From: Desulfuromonadaceae bacterium GWC2_58_13
GTDB taxonomy: Bacteria > Desulfobacterota > Desulfuromonadia > Desulfuromonadales > Trichloromonadaceae
Direction: 5' to 3'
NCBI GenBank assembly: GCA_001825565.1
Contig: MHXM01000049.1
Location: 1 to 27,191, forward strand
Length of the DNA stretch: 27,191 nt
Both the position numbers and the translations under genes were made by a program. A model generated the notes under the pieces. That model saw only the letters and a list, made by a program, of their open reading frames with translations. It had not been told where the DNA came from and ran no database searches. Below are positions 15,264 to 23,325 of this stretch, piece by piece (positions within the stretch are counted from its first letter, which is position 1; each line of letters begins with the position of its first letter).

Positions 15264-15650
15264 ATGAAAATTTTTCCGTTGATTCTGTTCATCGCCCTGA
15301 TTTCCACCGGTTGCATTCCCCGGCAACCTCGTCTTGCCGTTCCCGACGAAAACCAACAGCTGGGCGCTTTTTTCCGATTCATCGATGCAGAAACCGCCAC
15401 CGAGCGCAAACAGGCGTTGCAAGCACTTCAGCACGATTTTCCTCAAAACCCATTGACCGCCCGTGCCATCAAACTGGACCAACTTGAATCCGCCCGGTCT
15501 GAGCAACAAACAAAAATCAAGAAATTGACCGCCGAATTGAAACAATGCCGGGAAGAAAATTCGCAAAAGGAAAACGACAACGGCGCGTTGCGAAAAGACA
15601 TGGAACAGCTCAAACAACTGGTCATCGAGATGGAAATGCGGGCCCGCTAG
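15264..15650 (+). CDS. Small lipoprotein with C-terminal coiled coil
   Basis: A 128-residue lipoprotein. The N-terminal signal MKIFPLILFIALISTGC ends in a lipobox-type cysteine (C17), predicting acylation and an anchor in the inner or outer membrane. The rest is charged: a helical segment resembling a TPR-like repeat (ERKQALQALQHDFPQNPLT) and then a heptad-rich coiled coil (about residues 70-125). The ATG lies 3 bases after the GGDEF stop codon, so it is almost certainly translated with it. I do not recognise the family. The position suggests a partner for the extracytoplasmic sensor of the GGDEF protein. Confidence 0.82.
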   Translation: MKIFPLILFIALISTGCIPRQPRLAVPDENQQLGAFFRFIDAETATERKQALQALQHDFPQNPLTARAIKLDQLESARSEQQTKIKKLTAELKQCREENSQKENDNGALRKDMEQLKQLVIEMEMRAR

Positions 15651-15759
15651 GCCGGCATCCCCCGCTGGAAATATTTCGGGATGGAGCCTTGGGTAGTTTT
15701 CCCTCCACACGAAATCACGCCTGCTCCCGGCAACCGCTAACCTTAACGCCAAAACAATA

Positions 15760-18096
15760 ATGGATCAGGAAACCCGCCACCTTTTCAGCCAACAACTGGC
15801 CCACTGGGCCCGGCAGACGATCGCCGAAGGCCGTTCTCCGTTCCGCCGGGTCGACCTCGACCAGCCGATTCTGTCAGCCACCGGAGAGCATCGTCCTCCC
15901 CTGATTTTCTGGGTCAACCGGGAAAGCTTCATGGCCGGCGGAGTGGTGCTGCTCCCCGACAAGGATTCTCCGAGGGCGGCGACAGTGGGCCGGGACTGCG
16001 CCGAGGCACTCGGTCTGCGTCATTTCGTGACTTGGACGGCCCGCGAGATCACCGTCTGGGAAATCCGCGGCGAAGCGATTCTGACAAACAAAACCATCCC
16101 TCTCGATTCATCGGACCCGGTCAGCTTTCAAAAGGCTTTGCGGCAGTTGATGGAAGAGCTCAAACCCCTTTCGGTGATGGGAACCATCCCTCCGGCGCAA
16201 CTCTCGGCATACTATCTCGCCAATCTCTGGCATTCGGCATTGCAGATATCGACAGAACCACTGGCCGAGGAATACCGGGCGGCGTGGGGTGAAAATCTGC
16301 TGGAGCAGGAGGAGTCTCCCGATGTCCTGGCCTATCACAAAGGGGCAATGACCCTGCTGCGCCTGCTGACCCTGACCTGCCTTGACCAACTCCCCTCTTC
16401 AGTGCAACCGGAAAATCTCGAAGTCGCCATGCAGTTTGCCCTCGACACTCTTCCCGACGCCCTGAGAAAACCCCTTCAGCAAGGATCATGGGAACTGCCG
16501 CTCCCCGCTACGACGGCGGTGCGCTTTCATCACTTGTTTCGCCGGCTGGTCCAACTTGACATCGGCAGCAACCATCCCCGCCTGGCCCTGGCCCTGGAAC
16601 TTTTCATCGACAGCGAAGCCCGCCGAATCGGAGCCGCATTTTCCGACATCCCCGCGGTTCGCCCCCGGAAATTCACCCTGCTTCTGAACCCGGCCCGGCC
16701 AGTGGCGGCGGAACATTCGGGCGGCATGATGGAAATCGGCAGTCCTCCGCTGCTGGCTCTGCTGGCCCTGTTGCGGAAAACTCTAGATTTGCCCCCGGCC
16801 CAACAACAGGCCAACGACGTATTTTCCCTGGTGCCAGCCACGCCTCCGTCGTTGATTCAGGGATCACTCGGCGACGGAACCACTCCCTCCAAAAACCAGC
16901 GACAGGCATTTGCCACCTATCTGCGAACATCCTGGCCGTCGAGACGTTTTGTTTTCGATCCCAAAATGCCCCGCTGGAGTTGGGACCTGCTCCATCTGCT
17001 TGGATTGGCGGCAGAACACGCCCGCATCGAACTGGAGACCCCTTCGGATTGGCTGACCGCCCGGTATGCCGAGCCGCTGGTTAGCCTGCTTCAGGAGGAG
17101 TTTACCCTGATTCGGCTCTCGCTGATGGACAATGGCCGACTTACCCTGTTGCTGAGCAAGGACCGGCGGCCGGAACAAACAACCGTGCTCGAAAGTCCAA
17201 TGGGGGAGCGTCAACTCGGCTGGCTGGAACTCTGTGAGGGGCACCGCAGCTTGCTGCCACTGGCCCTGAAGCTGGATCAGGCGACCTATTCTCTGGTTGA
17301 GACTGAGCGACTGACCATCCCAGAGGCCGAGGACTGGCCCATGGGTAGGGAACGAGAGATTTTTCTGTTCAGCCGCTCGTCGCTCGGCCGTCTGTTGTGG
17401 GACATTGTGAGCGGCGGACTTCCGCTTCCCCCCCTTAAAAATATCGAGGAACAGTTCAGACGCCAAGGGCTCCCCCTGCCAGGGATGGTGGTGTTTGACA
17501 ACTTGGGGTTATTGGGCTGGAGCGAGGACAAGCCGCTGCCTTCGACCAGCGTTCTCGACGAAGAAATCGGCCGCTGGCTCGGCAAAGACGTCGTCATTGC
17601 CGAAACGACGCCGAAACCCCGTAGCCAGACCAACCGCCACCCTGCGGGCGCGCCCGCCGCCGAACTGATGGAGCAGATCTGCGCCGAGGTCTTTGCCGAC
17701 GGCCTCCCCCGCTTTCCCGAGCAATATCTCTACCACCATTATCGGCCGCAATTGACCTCCTACCGCTTTGCTCCACCGTTATTAGTCAACGGCGAGTTTT
17801 TCGGTCGGTTCACCCTGCAGGATGCCGATGGCCAGACTATCGACGTCGAGGGGGAGGAAACGGCCCGCGCCCTGGTTCTGATTGCCGCCGCCGGCCGCGC
17901 TGAAGTGGACCTGCCGACAGACCGCCGCCTGACCATGGCCATCCTCGAACAATACCTGCGCGATCTGCGTATTCTGCGTCAAGCTCTGGTGCGCCAAACC
18001 CATGTACGAATCGCCAATACCGGCGCAGCCGCCCACATGACGGAAAAAATCTGGGACAAACAGCCACTCCCGCCCTGGGAGCTGATCAACGCCTGA
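15760..18096 (+). CDS. Large protein of unknown family (778 aa)
   Basis: A long frame with consistent codon use encoding a cytosolic-looking protein: no signal peptide and no membrane span. I do not recognise the family. The first 115 residues (LIFWVNRESFMAGGVVLLPDKDS followed by GLRHFVTWTAREITVWEIRG) are faintly like the degenerate PD-(D/E)xK N-terminal domain of HsdR-type proteins, in which a strand pair xxxTNGxxxxVW follows the active site; the catalytic lysine is not obvious, so this is a weak guess. The middle (about 140-520) is leucine-rich and mostly helical; the end (about 640-778) contains YRFAPPLLVNGEFFGRFTLQDADGQT-like beta structure. Start ATG 15760 has no clear ribosome site. It lies 109 bases after the lipoprotein gene and ends just before the queH promoter. 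Confidence 0.8.
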   Translation: MDQETRHLFSQQLAHWARQTIAEGRSPFRRVDLDQPILSATGEHRPPLIFWVNRESFMAGGVVLLPDKDSPRAATVGRDCAEALGLRHFVTWTAREITVWEIRGEAILTNKTIPLDSSDPVSFQKALRQLMEELKPLSVMGTIPPAQLSAYYLANLWHSALQISTEPLAEEYRAAWGENLLEQEESPDVLAYHKGAMTLLRLLTLTCLDQLPSSVQPENLEVAMQFALDTLPDALRKPLQQGSWELPLPATTAVRFHHLFRRLVQLDIGSNHPRLALALELFIDSEARRIGAAFSDIPAVRPRKFTLLLNPARPVAAEHSGGMMEIGSPPLLALLALLRKTLDLPPAQQQANDVFSLVPATPPSLIQGSLGDGTTPSKNQRQAFATYLRTSWPSRRFVFDPKMPRWSWDLLHLLGLAAEHARIELETPSDWLTARYAEPLVSLLQEEFTLIRLSLMDNGRLTLLLSKDRRPEQTTVLESPMGERQLGWLELCEGHRSLLPLALKLDQATYSLVETERLTIPEAEDWPMGREREIFLFSRSSLGRLLWDIVSGGLPLPPLKNIEEQFRRQGLPLPGMVVFDNLGLLGWSEDKPLPSTSVLDEEIGRWLGKDVVIAETTPKPRSQTNRHPAGAPAAELMEQICAEVFADGLPRFPEQYLYHHYRPQLTSYRFAPPLLVNGEFFGRFTLQDADGQTIDVEGEETARALVLIAAAGRAEVDLPTDRRLTMAILEQYLRDLRILRQALVRQTHVRIANTGAAAHMTEKIWDKQPLPPWELINA

Positions 18097-18111
18097 CCGC
18101 CCCTCCGGCTA

Positions 18112-18140
18112 TTGACAGCAGACGCACGACAAGGGACAAT
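18112..18140 (+). promoter_or_regulatory. Probable promoter of queH
   Basis: TTGACA (18112-18117, perfect -35), 17 bases, GACAAT (18135-18140, 4/6). It lies between the 778-residue gene and queH, about 50 bases before the start. Confidence 0.5.
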
Positions 18141-18189
18141 ACCCTATCGTTCATTCTTTGATTAAAGTTCTGACAAGGAAACGATTTCA

Positions 18190-18729
18190 ATGAAAATCCT
18201 TCTGCATGTCTGCTGCGCCAACTGTGCCATCTATCCGGTCAAAATCCTCCGCGAGCAGGGCCAGGATGTCACGGGTTTCTTCTTCAACCCGAACATCCAT
18301 CCCTACCTCGAATTCAAGCGCCGGTTGGACACGGTAAAAGACTATGCCGATCGCAGCGACCTGGCCGTGATTTACCGTGAAGAATACCTGTTGGCGAATT
18401 TTCTTTCTCAAGTCGCCGCCAATCCGTCCGGCCGCTGCCCCTACTGCTACCAATCCCGGCTTGAGGAAACCGCTCGCTTCGCCGCGGAAAACAGCTATGA
18501 AGCATTCACCTCTTCCCTGCTCTATTCACGCTTTCAGAACCACGCCGCGATCAGGGAACAAGGCCTCGCACTCGGGCAGCAATTCGGCATCCGGTTCCTC
18601 TACGAGGACTTTCGCAAAGGCTGGAACGAGGGGATTACCATATCCAAATCCATGGGATTATACCGGCAGCAATACTGCGGCTGCATCTATTCGGAACAAG
18701 ACCGCTACGCCCCCCGAGACGGAAATTGA
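18190..18729 (+). CDS. queH: Epoxyqueuosine reductase QueH
   Basis: A 179-residue QueH (DUF208) protein, the QueG-independent enzyme that reduces epoxyqueuosine to queuosine at position 34 of tRNAs for Asn, Asp, His and Tyr. It carries the cysteine-rich motifs expected for its iron-sulfur and metal sites: HVCCANC at the N-terminus (C8, C9, C12), GRCPYCYQSRL in the middle, and QQYCGCIYSE near the end, plus the FFNPNIHP motif. Start ATG 18190 with AAGGA ten bases upstream and its own promoter. The next gene starts 3 bases after the stop. Confidence 0.95.
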   Translation: MKILLHVCCANCAIYPVKILREQGQDVTGFFFNPNIHPYLEFKRRLDTVKDYADRSDLAVIYREEYLLANFLSQVAANPSGRCPYCYQSRLEETARFAAENSYEAFTSSLLYSRFQNHAAIREQGLALGQQFGIRFLYEDFRKGWNEGITISKSMGLYRQQYCGCIYSEQDRYAPRDGN

Positions 18730-18732
18730 TCC

Positions 18733-18942
18733 ATGCCCCTGGGTAAAGTTCTCATTCTCATGGGTGTCATACTCACCATTGCCGGCCTCTTTCTCGCCTA
18801 CGGCGGACGCATTCCCCTGCTCGGAAAGCTTCCCGGGGATATCCGCATTCAGCGCGAAAATTTTTCTTTTTATTTCCCCCTGGCCTCCTGCCTGTTGATT
18901 TCAGCCCTGCTGTCGCTGATTTTGTGGCTGTTCCGCCGTTAA
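18733..18942 (+). CDS. DUF2905 small membrane protein
   Basis: A 69-residue protein with two membrane spans (about residues 5-23 and 47-66) separated by a short loop holding GRIPLLGKLPGDIRIQRENFSFYFPL, the hallmark of DUF2905. The function of the family is unknown. It begins 3 bases after queH with GGAAAT about 9 bases upstream, so it is likely translationally coupled to queH. The loop carries positive charges and conserved prolines and glycines, as usual in the family. Confidence 0.88.
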   Translation: MPLGKVLILMGVILTIAGLFLAYGGRIPLLGKLPGDIRIQRENFSFYFPLASCLLISALLSLILWLFRR

Positions 18943-18950
18943 GACGGTGC

Positions 18951-18979
18951 TTGCCAATCGGGCAGGCGGCTCCTATAAT
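18951..18979 (+). promoter_or_regulatory. Promoter of the patatin-like gene
   Basis: TTGCCA (18951-18956), 17 bases, TATAAT (18974-18979, perfect -10), about 47 bases before the start codon. Strong and well spaced. Confidence 0.68.
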
Positions 18980-19032
18980 ACCCCGCACCGTAAAAGCCAC
19001 AGGGTTGTTCGCCGCCGTCGAAACGAGGATAG

Positions 19033-20001
19033 ATGAATCCGCACCGCGCGCAACACCACCGAATCGGCTTGGCCCTCGGCAGCGGAGCCGCGCGCGGCCT
19101 TGCCCACATCGGCGTGCTCAAAGTGCTGGAGCAACATAAAATTCCGATATCCTGCATTGCGGGAACCTCGATCGGAGCCCTGATCGGCGCCCTCTATGCG
19201 GCCGGGGTTTCGGTCGAACAGATGGAAGATGTCGCCCGCAACGTCGACTGGCAAAGACTTGCAGGGCTGATCGATCCGATCATTCCCACCTCGGGCCTCA
19301 TCGACGGCAAAAAGGTATCGCAGTTCATTTCCGAATTGCTACCGGTCGAAACTTTTGAAGAACTGCGTATTCCTCTCGCGGTTGTCACCACCGACGTCGA
19401 ATCCGGTGAAATGCTGATCATCAAACGGGGGTTGTTGCGCGAAGCCTTGCGGGCCGCGATTTCCTTTCCGGGTATTTTCACCCCGGTTCGCTTTGCGGGT
19501 CGATTCCTCGTCGACGGGGGACTGTGCAACCCAGTTCCCGTCGATGTTGCCCGTGAGTTGGGGGCGGATCGGATCATTGGCGTTTGTGCCATTCCCGAAG
19601 TGGAGAAACGCCTCCAGGAAGCGTTTCTCCCCCAAGAGCACGCGAAGGATCAACCCAAAACCTTTCTTCTCGATTTTTTCAACTCGGAAAGGGTCGAAAA
19701 AATTCTGCGCGACATCTGGCGGCCTAACGAGCGTAACGAAAAAACCCGAATCGAGCCGGCGCCAACCGATAAAGGACGCAAACCTCCGGGGCTTCTCAAG
19801 ATTTTCGCCCAAAGCATTGCCATCATGGAAAACGAAATCAACACTCTTCGTCTTGAGCGGGACGAGGCGGACCTGGTGATTCGCCCGGAATTGAACGGCA
19901 TCACCCTGCTTGAATTTCACAAAGCCGAACAGGCTATTCGTGCCGGCGAACGGGCAACTCGGGAAAAAATCGCCCAGATTCGTTCGCTCAGTTCGAATTG
20001 A
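19033..20001 (+). CDS. Patatin-like phospholipase (RssA-type)
   Basis: A 322-residue patatin-fold acyl hydrolase. The glycine-rich oxyanion loop GLALGSGAARGLAHIGVL starts at residue 12, the nucleophile is S46 in GTSIG, and the catalytic Asp is D161 in VDGGL, so the Ser-Asp dyad is intact. Family members cleave acyl groups from phospholipids; the substrate of this type (RssA/NTE-like) is usually not established. The C-terminal 100 residues are charged and helical (IAIMENEINTLRLERDEADL), beyond the catalytic core. No signal peptide is seen. Start ATG 19033 with GAGGA three bases upstream and a strong promoter. Confidence 0.92.
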   Translation: MNPHRAQHHRIGLALGSGAARGLAHIGVLKVLEQHKIPISCIAGTSIGALIGALYAAGVSVEQMEDVARNVDWQRLAGLIDPIIPTSGLIDGKKVSQFISELLPVETFEELRIPLAVVTTDVESGEMLIIKRGLLREALRAAISFPGIFTPVRFAGRFLVDGGLCNPVPVDVARELGADRIIGVCAIPEVEKRLQEAFLPQEHAKDQPKTFLLDFFNSERVEKILRDIWRPNERNEKTRIEPAPTDKGRKPPGLLKIFAQSIAIMENEINTLRLERDEADLVIRPELNGITLLEFHKAEQAIRAGERATREKIAQIRSLSSN

Positions 20002-20065
20002 AACCTGGGCACCTTGTGTTACTATTTAATTTTACAGAGGATTACCCATTCACAAGGAGGACTCC

Positions 20066-20371
20066 ATGATCGAACTGATTGAGAAAACCCTGCTGGCCAG
20101 CATGGGAATGGTATCCCTCAGCCAGAAAAAAGCTGAAGAACTGATTCAGGACATCAAACAGCGCTTCAACGTCAGCGAGGAAGAAGGCAAGGCCCTGCTG
20201 GACAAAATCCAGGGGGCGGCCAAGGAAAACCAGAAAAAACTCGAAGAACTGGCTTTGCAGGAAGTTAAAAAAGCCTGTGACCGCCTCGGCGTGGTCACAG
20301 CCGAAGAATTCGACCAGCTCAAAAAGAAAGTCCATCACCTCGAGAAAAAACTTCAGGAAAAGGGAGAATAG
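20066..20371 (+). CDS. Phasin-like / PhaI-type coiled-coil protein
   Basis: A 101-residue, almost entirely helical protein of the phasin-like (polyhydroxyalkanoate granule / PhaF-PhaI) type annotated in many Desulfuromonadia. The N-terminal half is amphipathic (IEKTLLASMGMVSLSQKKAEEL), and the C-terminus is a lysine- and glutamate-rich coiled coil (FDQLKKKVHHLEKKLQEKGE). It has an excellent ribosome site (AAGGAGG, five bases before the ATG), suggesting high expression. No PHA synthase is in the window, so granule binding is unproven; its position 9 bases before the ubiB-like gene suggests an accessory role for that protein, comparable in shape to the UbiK coiled-coil factor. Confidence 0.8.
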   Translation: MIELIEKTLLASMGMVSLSQKKAEELIQDIKQRFNVSEEEGKALLDKIQGAAKENQKKLEELALQEVKKACDRLGVVTAEEFDQLKKKVHHLEKKLQEKGE

Positions 20372-20380
20372 CCTTTTTCC

Positions 20381-22072
20381 ATGCTGTCTTTTCTCAGGCT
20401 CAACCGAAATATCCGCACTATCCGGCGTTATCGCAACGTTCTTGGCATTCTGATCAAGTACGGCTTCGGTCACGTGGTCGAACAGCTCAACATCAACTAC
20501 TATCTCGAGCTGGGTCGACGGATCGTGACCTTGGGCACGGCGACCAAAGAAATCGAGCGCCTGACCCAACCGGAGCGTCTGCGCCTCGCCATGGTGGAGC
20601 TTGGGCCAACCTTTATCAAGCTCGGGCAAATCCTTTCAACGCGCCCCGACATCATTCCCAAAGAGTATGCCGACGAATTCAGCAAACTGCAGGACAAAGT
20701 TCCTTCGATCGCCCTGGAAGAGATTGAATTGCAGATCCAGCGTGAACTCGGCTACCCCATCGACGAGCTGTTCAGCGAATTTTCCCCTCTGCCGATTGCC
20801 GCAGCCTCAATAGCCCAGGTCCACCGGGGTCGACTGAAAAGCGGCGAAGAGGTGGTCGTCAAGATTCGGCGCCCCGGGATTAAAAAGATCATCGAGACCG
20901 ACGTCGACATTCTGATCGGGCTGGCCTACCTCATTGAAAATCATATCCCCACGGCGGAAATCTACGACCCGATCGGCGTGGTCAAGGAATTCCGCCGAAC
21001 CATCAATCGCGAAATGGACTTTACCCGCGAAGGGCATACGATTGACCGTTTTGCCGTCAATTTCGCTAATTCGTCCACGGTCCACGTCCCCCAAGTCTAC
21101 TGGTCTCTGACCGGCGAGGGGGTCTTGACCATGGAGTATGTGGATGGGGTCAAGGTCTCCAACATAGAATTGCTCCGGGATGCCGGCTACGACCTCAAGG
21201 AGATCGCCCGCAATGGTGCCGATTCCTTCCTCAAGCAAGTTCTGGTCGATGGCCTGTTTCATGGCGATCCGCATCCGGGCAATTTTTTCATTTTACCGGG
21301 CAACCGAATTTGCATGCTCGACTACGGCATGGTCGGTCGGCTGGATTCCGATCTCAAATTCCAGCTGGCCGACCTTCTTTTGGCGATTCTGCACCGGGAC
21401 GTCGACAACGTCATCAGCCTGCTGCTTTATTCGGGCGACATCACCGAGGATATCAACACCAAGCACCTCAAGCGTGACCTGTCGGAACTGATTGACGACT
21501 ATTACGAAATTCCGCTGCAGGAGATCAACGCGGGTAAACTGTTGACCGAATTCATCGAAATTCTCAACCTTTACCGCATCAAGTTCCCCGCCGACCTGAT
21601 GCTGCTCGGCAAAGCCCTGATCACCATCGAAGGAATCGGGCGTCAGCTCGACCCGGACTTCAACATGATCGAACACCTGCGGCCGTTCATGGAAAAGCTG
21701 GTCCGCGACAAAGTAACCCCGACCCACCTCTCCAAGGAATTGTTACGGGTGGCTCAATCCTACGGGGCCCTCGCAAAAAATCTGCCGCGCGACTTAAAGG
21801 AATTCATCAACCGGGTTAACCGAAACAAGTTCAAGATCAATCTGGAACACCGAGGCCTGGAAAAACTCATCACCGATCTCGACAAGTCGAGCAATCGTCT
21901 CTCCTTCAGTTTGCTGATCGCTGCCCTGATCGTCGGTTCGTCCCTGATCATGCAGACGGACAAAGGACCGATGCTGTTCGGTTTCCCCATGCTTGGATTT
22001 CTCGGCTATTCAATTGCCGCCTTCCTGGGGCTCTGGCTGGCCATCGCCATTCTCCGCTCTGGTCGCCTGTAG
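20381..22072 (+). CDS. UbiB/ABC1 family atypical kinase
   Basis: A 563-residue UbiB/ABC1/ADCK protein, a membrane-linked atypical kinase/ATPase needed for quinone biosynthesis or quinone and lipid distribution. The family-specific KxGQ motif is K80-Q83 (FIKLGQILSTRPDIIP), the Ala-rich nucleotide loop is AAASIAQVHRG, the invariant lysine is in VVVKIRRPG, the catalytic loop is HGDPHPGNFF (294-303) and the metal-binding motif is DYGMVG. Two C-terminal membrane spans (about 508-525 and 535-558) match UbiB. The ribosome site is poor (GGGAGAA about 16 bases upstream), so it may be coupled to the phasin-like gene 9 bases earlier. In this bacterial group the quinone is usually menaquinone, so the link to ubiquinone in the name need not apply. 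Confidence 0.93.
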   Translation: MLSFLRLNRNIRTIRRYRNVLGILIKYGFGHVVEQLNINYYLELGRRIVTLGTATKEIERLTQPERLRLAMVELGPTFIKLGQILSTRPDIIPKEYADEFSKLQDKVPSIALEEIELQIQRELGYPIDELFSEFSPLPIAAASIAQVHRGRLKSGEEVVVKIRRPGIKKIIETDVDILIGLAYLIENHIPTAEIYDPIGVVKEFRRTINREMDFTREGHTIDRFAVNFANSSTVHVPQVYWSLTGEGVLTMEYVDGVKVSNIELLRDAGYDLKEIARNGADSFLKQVLVDGLFHGDPHPGNFFILPGNRICMLDYGMVGRLDSDLKFQLADLLLAILHRDVDNVISLLLYSGDITEDINTKHLKRDLSELIDDYYEIPLQEINAGKLLTEFIEILNLYRIKFPADLMLLGKALITIEGIGRQLDPDFNMIEHLRPFMEKLVRDKVTPTHLSKELLRVAQSYGALAKNLPRDLKEFINRVNRNKFKINLEHRGLEKLITDLDKSSNRLSFSLLIAALIVGSSLIMQTDKGPMLFGFPMLGFLGYSIAAFLGLWLAIAILRSGRL

Positions 22073-22100
22073 CCACCCAGCACGACGACAGTGTGTTCAC

Positions 22101-22121
22101 TGCACCACAAAGTTCTGTGCA
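22101..22121. repeat. Inverted repeat upstream of the lpxC sigma-54 promoter
   Basis: TGCAC (22101-22105) and GTGCA (22117-22121) are separated by 11 bases, within a stretch of related half sites (GTGTTCACTGCAC). It is centred about 120 bases before the predicted start of lpxC transcription, the usual distance for an enhancer-binding-protein site. Short and therefore uncertain. Confidence 0.25.
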
Positions 22122-22202
22122 CATCTGCAACAGTCGCCAAACGCACCACCCCAAACCAAACTAATTATTAACAATTTCGCAATGTTACGCTGACATCTAA
22201 AC

Positions 22203-22218
22203 TGGCAAGCCCTTTGCA
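22203..22218 (+). promoter_or_regulatory. Sigma-54 (RpoN) promoter of lpxC
   Basis: TGGCAAGCCCTTTGCA matches the -24/-12 consensus TGGCACG-N4-TTGCW at every position but one, with GG and GC exactly 10 bases apart. Transcription should start near 22230, leaving a leader of about 40 bases before lpxC. No sigma-70-type promoter of similar quality is seen in the 197-base gap. Confidence 0.75.
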
Positions 22219-22269
22219 TATGCAGGATATAGCAAAGCTGAATTATCAGCGCAAGGGGAGATGCTCTCA

Positions 22270-23199
22270 ATGATTTACCAATGCACCATTGCCAGTTCGA
22301 CCACCATCTCCGGGATCGGCCTCCATTCGGGGAAGATGATTAATATGACGTTGCGCCCTGCCGAAGCAGGAACCGGGATCGTCTTTCATCGTACCGAAGG
22401 AGAGCGGACCGTTTCCATTGAGGCTATTTCCGCCAACGTAGTCGATACTCGCCTCGCCACCGTCCTCGGTAAAAGCGGACTGACCGTTTCGACCGTCGAA
22501 CACCTGATGGCGGCCCTCTGTGCCCAAGGCATAGACAATCTGCACATCGACATCGATGGTCCTGAAGTCCCGGTCATGGACGGCAGCGCCCGTTACTTTG
22601 TCGAAAAACTCCAGCAAGTCGGCATCCGCTCCCTGCCCCGCGGACGCAAGTTTCTTGCCGTGCGCAAACCCATGACGGTCATCGATGGCGAAAAAAGAGT
22701 CAGCGTCATTCCCTCCCGCTTTTTCCGGGTAACCGCGGACATCGCCTTTGATCATCCGTCCATAGGGCTGCAACACCGCTCGGTCAAAATGAGCAAAGAG
22801 TTTTTTCATCGCGAATTGGCCCCGGCCCGCACCTTCGGTTTTCTGAAAGAAGTTGAATACCTCAAGGCTAACGGTTTGGCTCGCGGCGGTTCTTTGGAAA
22901 ATGCCGTGGTAATCAGCGACGAAGGCGTACTTAACCCCGAAGGGTTGCGCTTCCAGGATGAGTTTGTCCGGCACAAGATCCTTGATTCGATTGGCGACTT
23001 CAGCCTGGCCGGCTACCCCATTCTGGGCCATTTCAAGTCCTTCAAGTCGGGTCACGATATCAACCACCAGATGGTCGAAAAAATCCTCGCGTCCCCCGAC
23101 TGCTGGAAACTGGTCGAATTCACCGAAAAAGATCTGCAGGAGGCCCTCCTAGCCGCCCCTCCGGCCCTTGCTTCCGGGCTGGCCCTTTCAGAAGCCTGA
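22270..23199 (+). CDS. lpxC: UDP-3-O-acyl-N-acetylglucosamine deacetylase LpxC
   Basis: The 309-residue LpxC carries out the committed zinc-dependent deacetylation in lipid A synthesis. Zinc ligands H78 (TVEHLMAA), H235 and D239 (HKILDSIGD) are present, as is the general base motif GPEVPVMDGSA and the catalytic H254 region (ILGHFKS). The start is taken as the ATG at 22270 because AGGGGAG ends nine bases before it; the ATG at 22261 directly abuts that ribosome site. The last 20 residues (alanine- and leucine-rich) are a short tail beyond the fold. It stands alone between a sigma-54 promoter and a strong terminator, unlike the fts-linked lpxC of enterobacteria. Confidence 0.97.
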   Translation: MIYQCTIASSTTISGIGLHSGKMINMTLRPAEAGTGIVFHRTEGERTVSIEAISANVVDTRLATVLGKSGLTVSTVEHLMAALCAQGIDNLHIDIDGPEVPVMDGSARYFVEKLQQVGIRSLPRGRKFLAVRKPMTVIDGEKRVSVIPSRFFRVTADIAFDHPSIGLQHRSVKMSKEFFHRELAPARTFGFLKEVEYLKANGLARGGSLENAVVISDEGVLNPEGLRFQDEFVRHKILDSIGDFSLAGYPILGHFKSFKSGHDINHQMVEKILASPDCWKLVEFTEKDLQEALLAAPPALASGLALSEA

Positions 23200-23222
23200 T
23201 TTCATTTATTTTGACGTAGCAT

Positions 23223-23251
23223 AAAAGGCAGCCCCTGGCTGCCTTTTTTAT
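23223..23251 (+). terminator. Rho-independent terminator after lpxC
   Basis: AAGGCAGCC (23225-23233), CCT loop, GGCTGCCTT (23237-23245) running into TTTT. A 9-bp stem 25 bases after the lpxC stop; it separates lpxC from ntrY. Confidence 0.9.
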
Positions 23252-23261
23252 TCTGAAATCC

Positions 23262-23291
23262 TTGAAATCAGTATGACCTTTGTCCTAAAAT
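23262..23291 (+). promoter_or_regulatory. Promoter of ntrY-ntrX
   Basis: TTGAAA (23262-23267), 18 bases, TAAAAT (23286-23291): both 5/6 matches, about 35 bases before the ntrY start and just after the lpxC terminator. Confidence 0.6.
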
Positions 23292-23325
23292 TAACACCTT
23301 AGATTTGTTAGCCGCGAGGATTTGG

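Noticed and set aside
19247..19264. TGGCAAAGACTTGCA, like a sigma-54 promoter
   Set aside because: The GG-GC spacing is 9 bases and not 10, and it lies inside the patatin-like gene.
19770..19800. GGACGCAAACCTCCGGGGC, similar to the core of a GEMM-I (c-di-GMP/cGAMP) riboswitch
   Set aside because: It lies inside the patatin-like coding sequence and lacks the rest of the GEMM fold (the CACAGGGCAAACC half and the receptor helix), so the likeness is chance.
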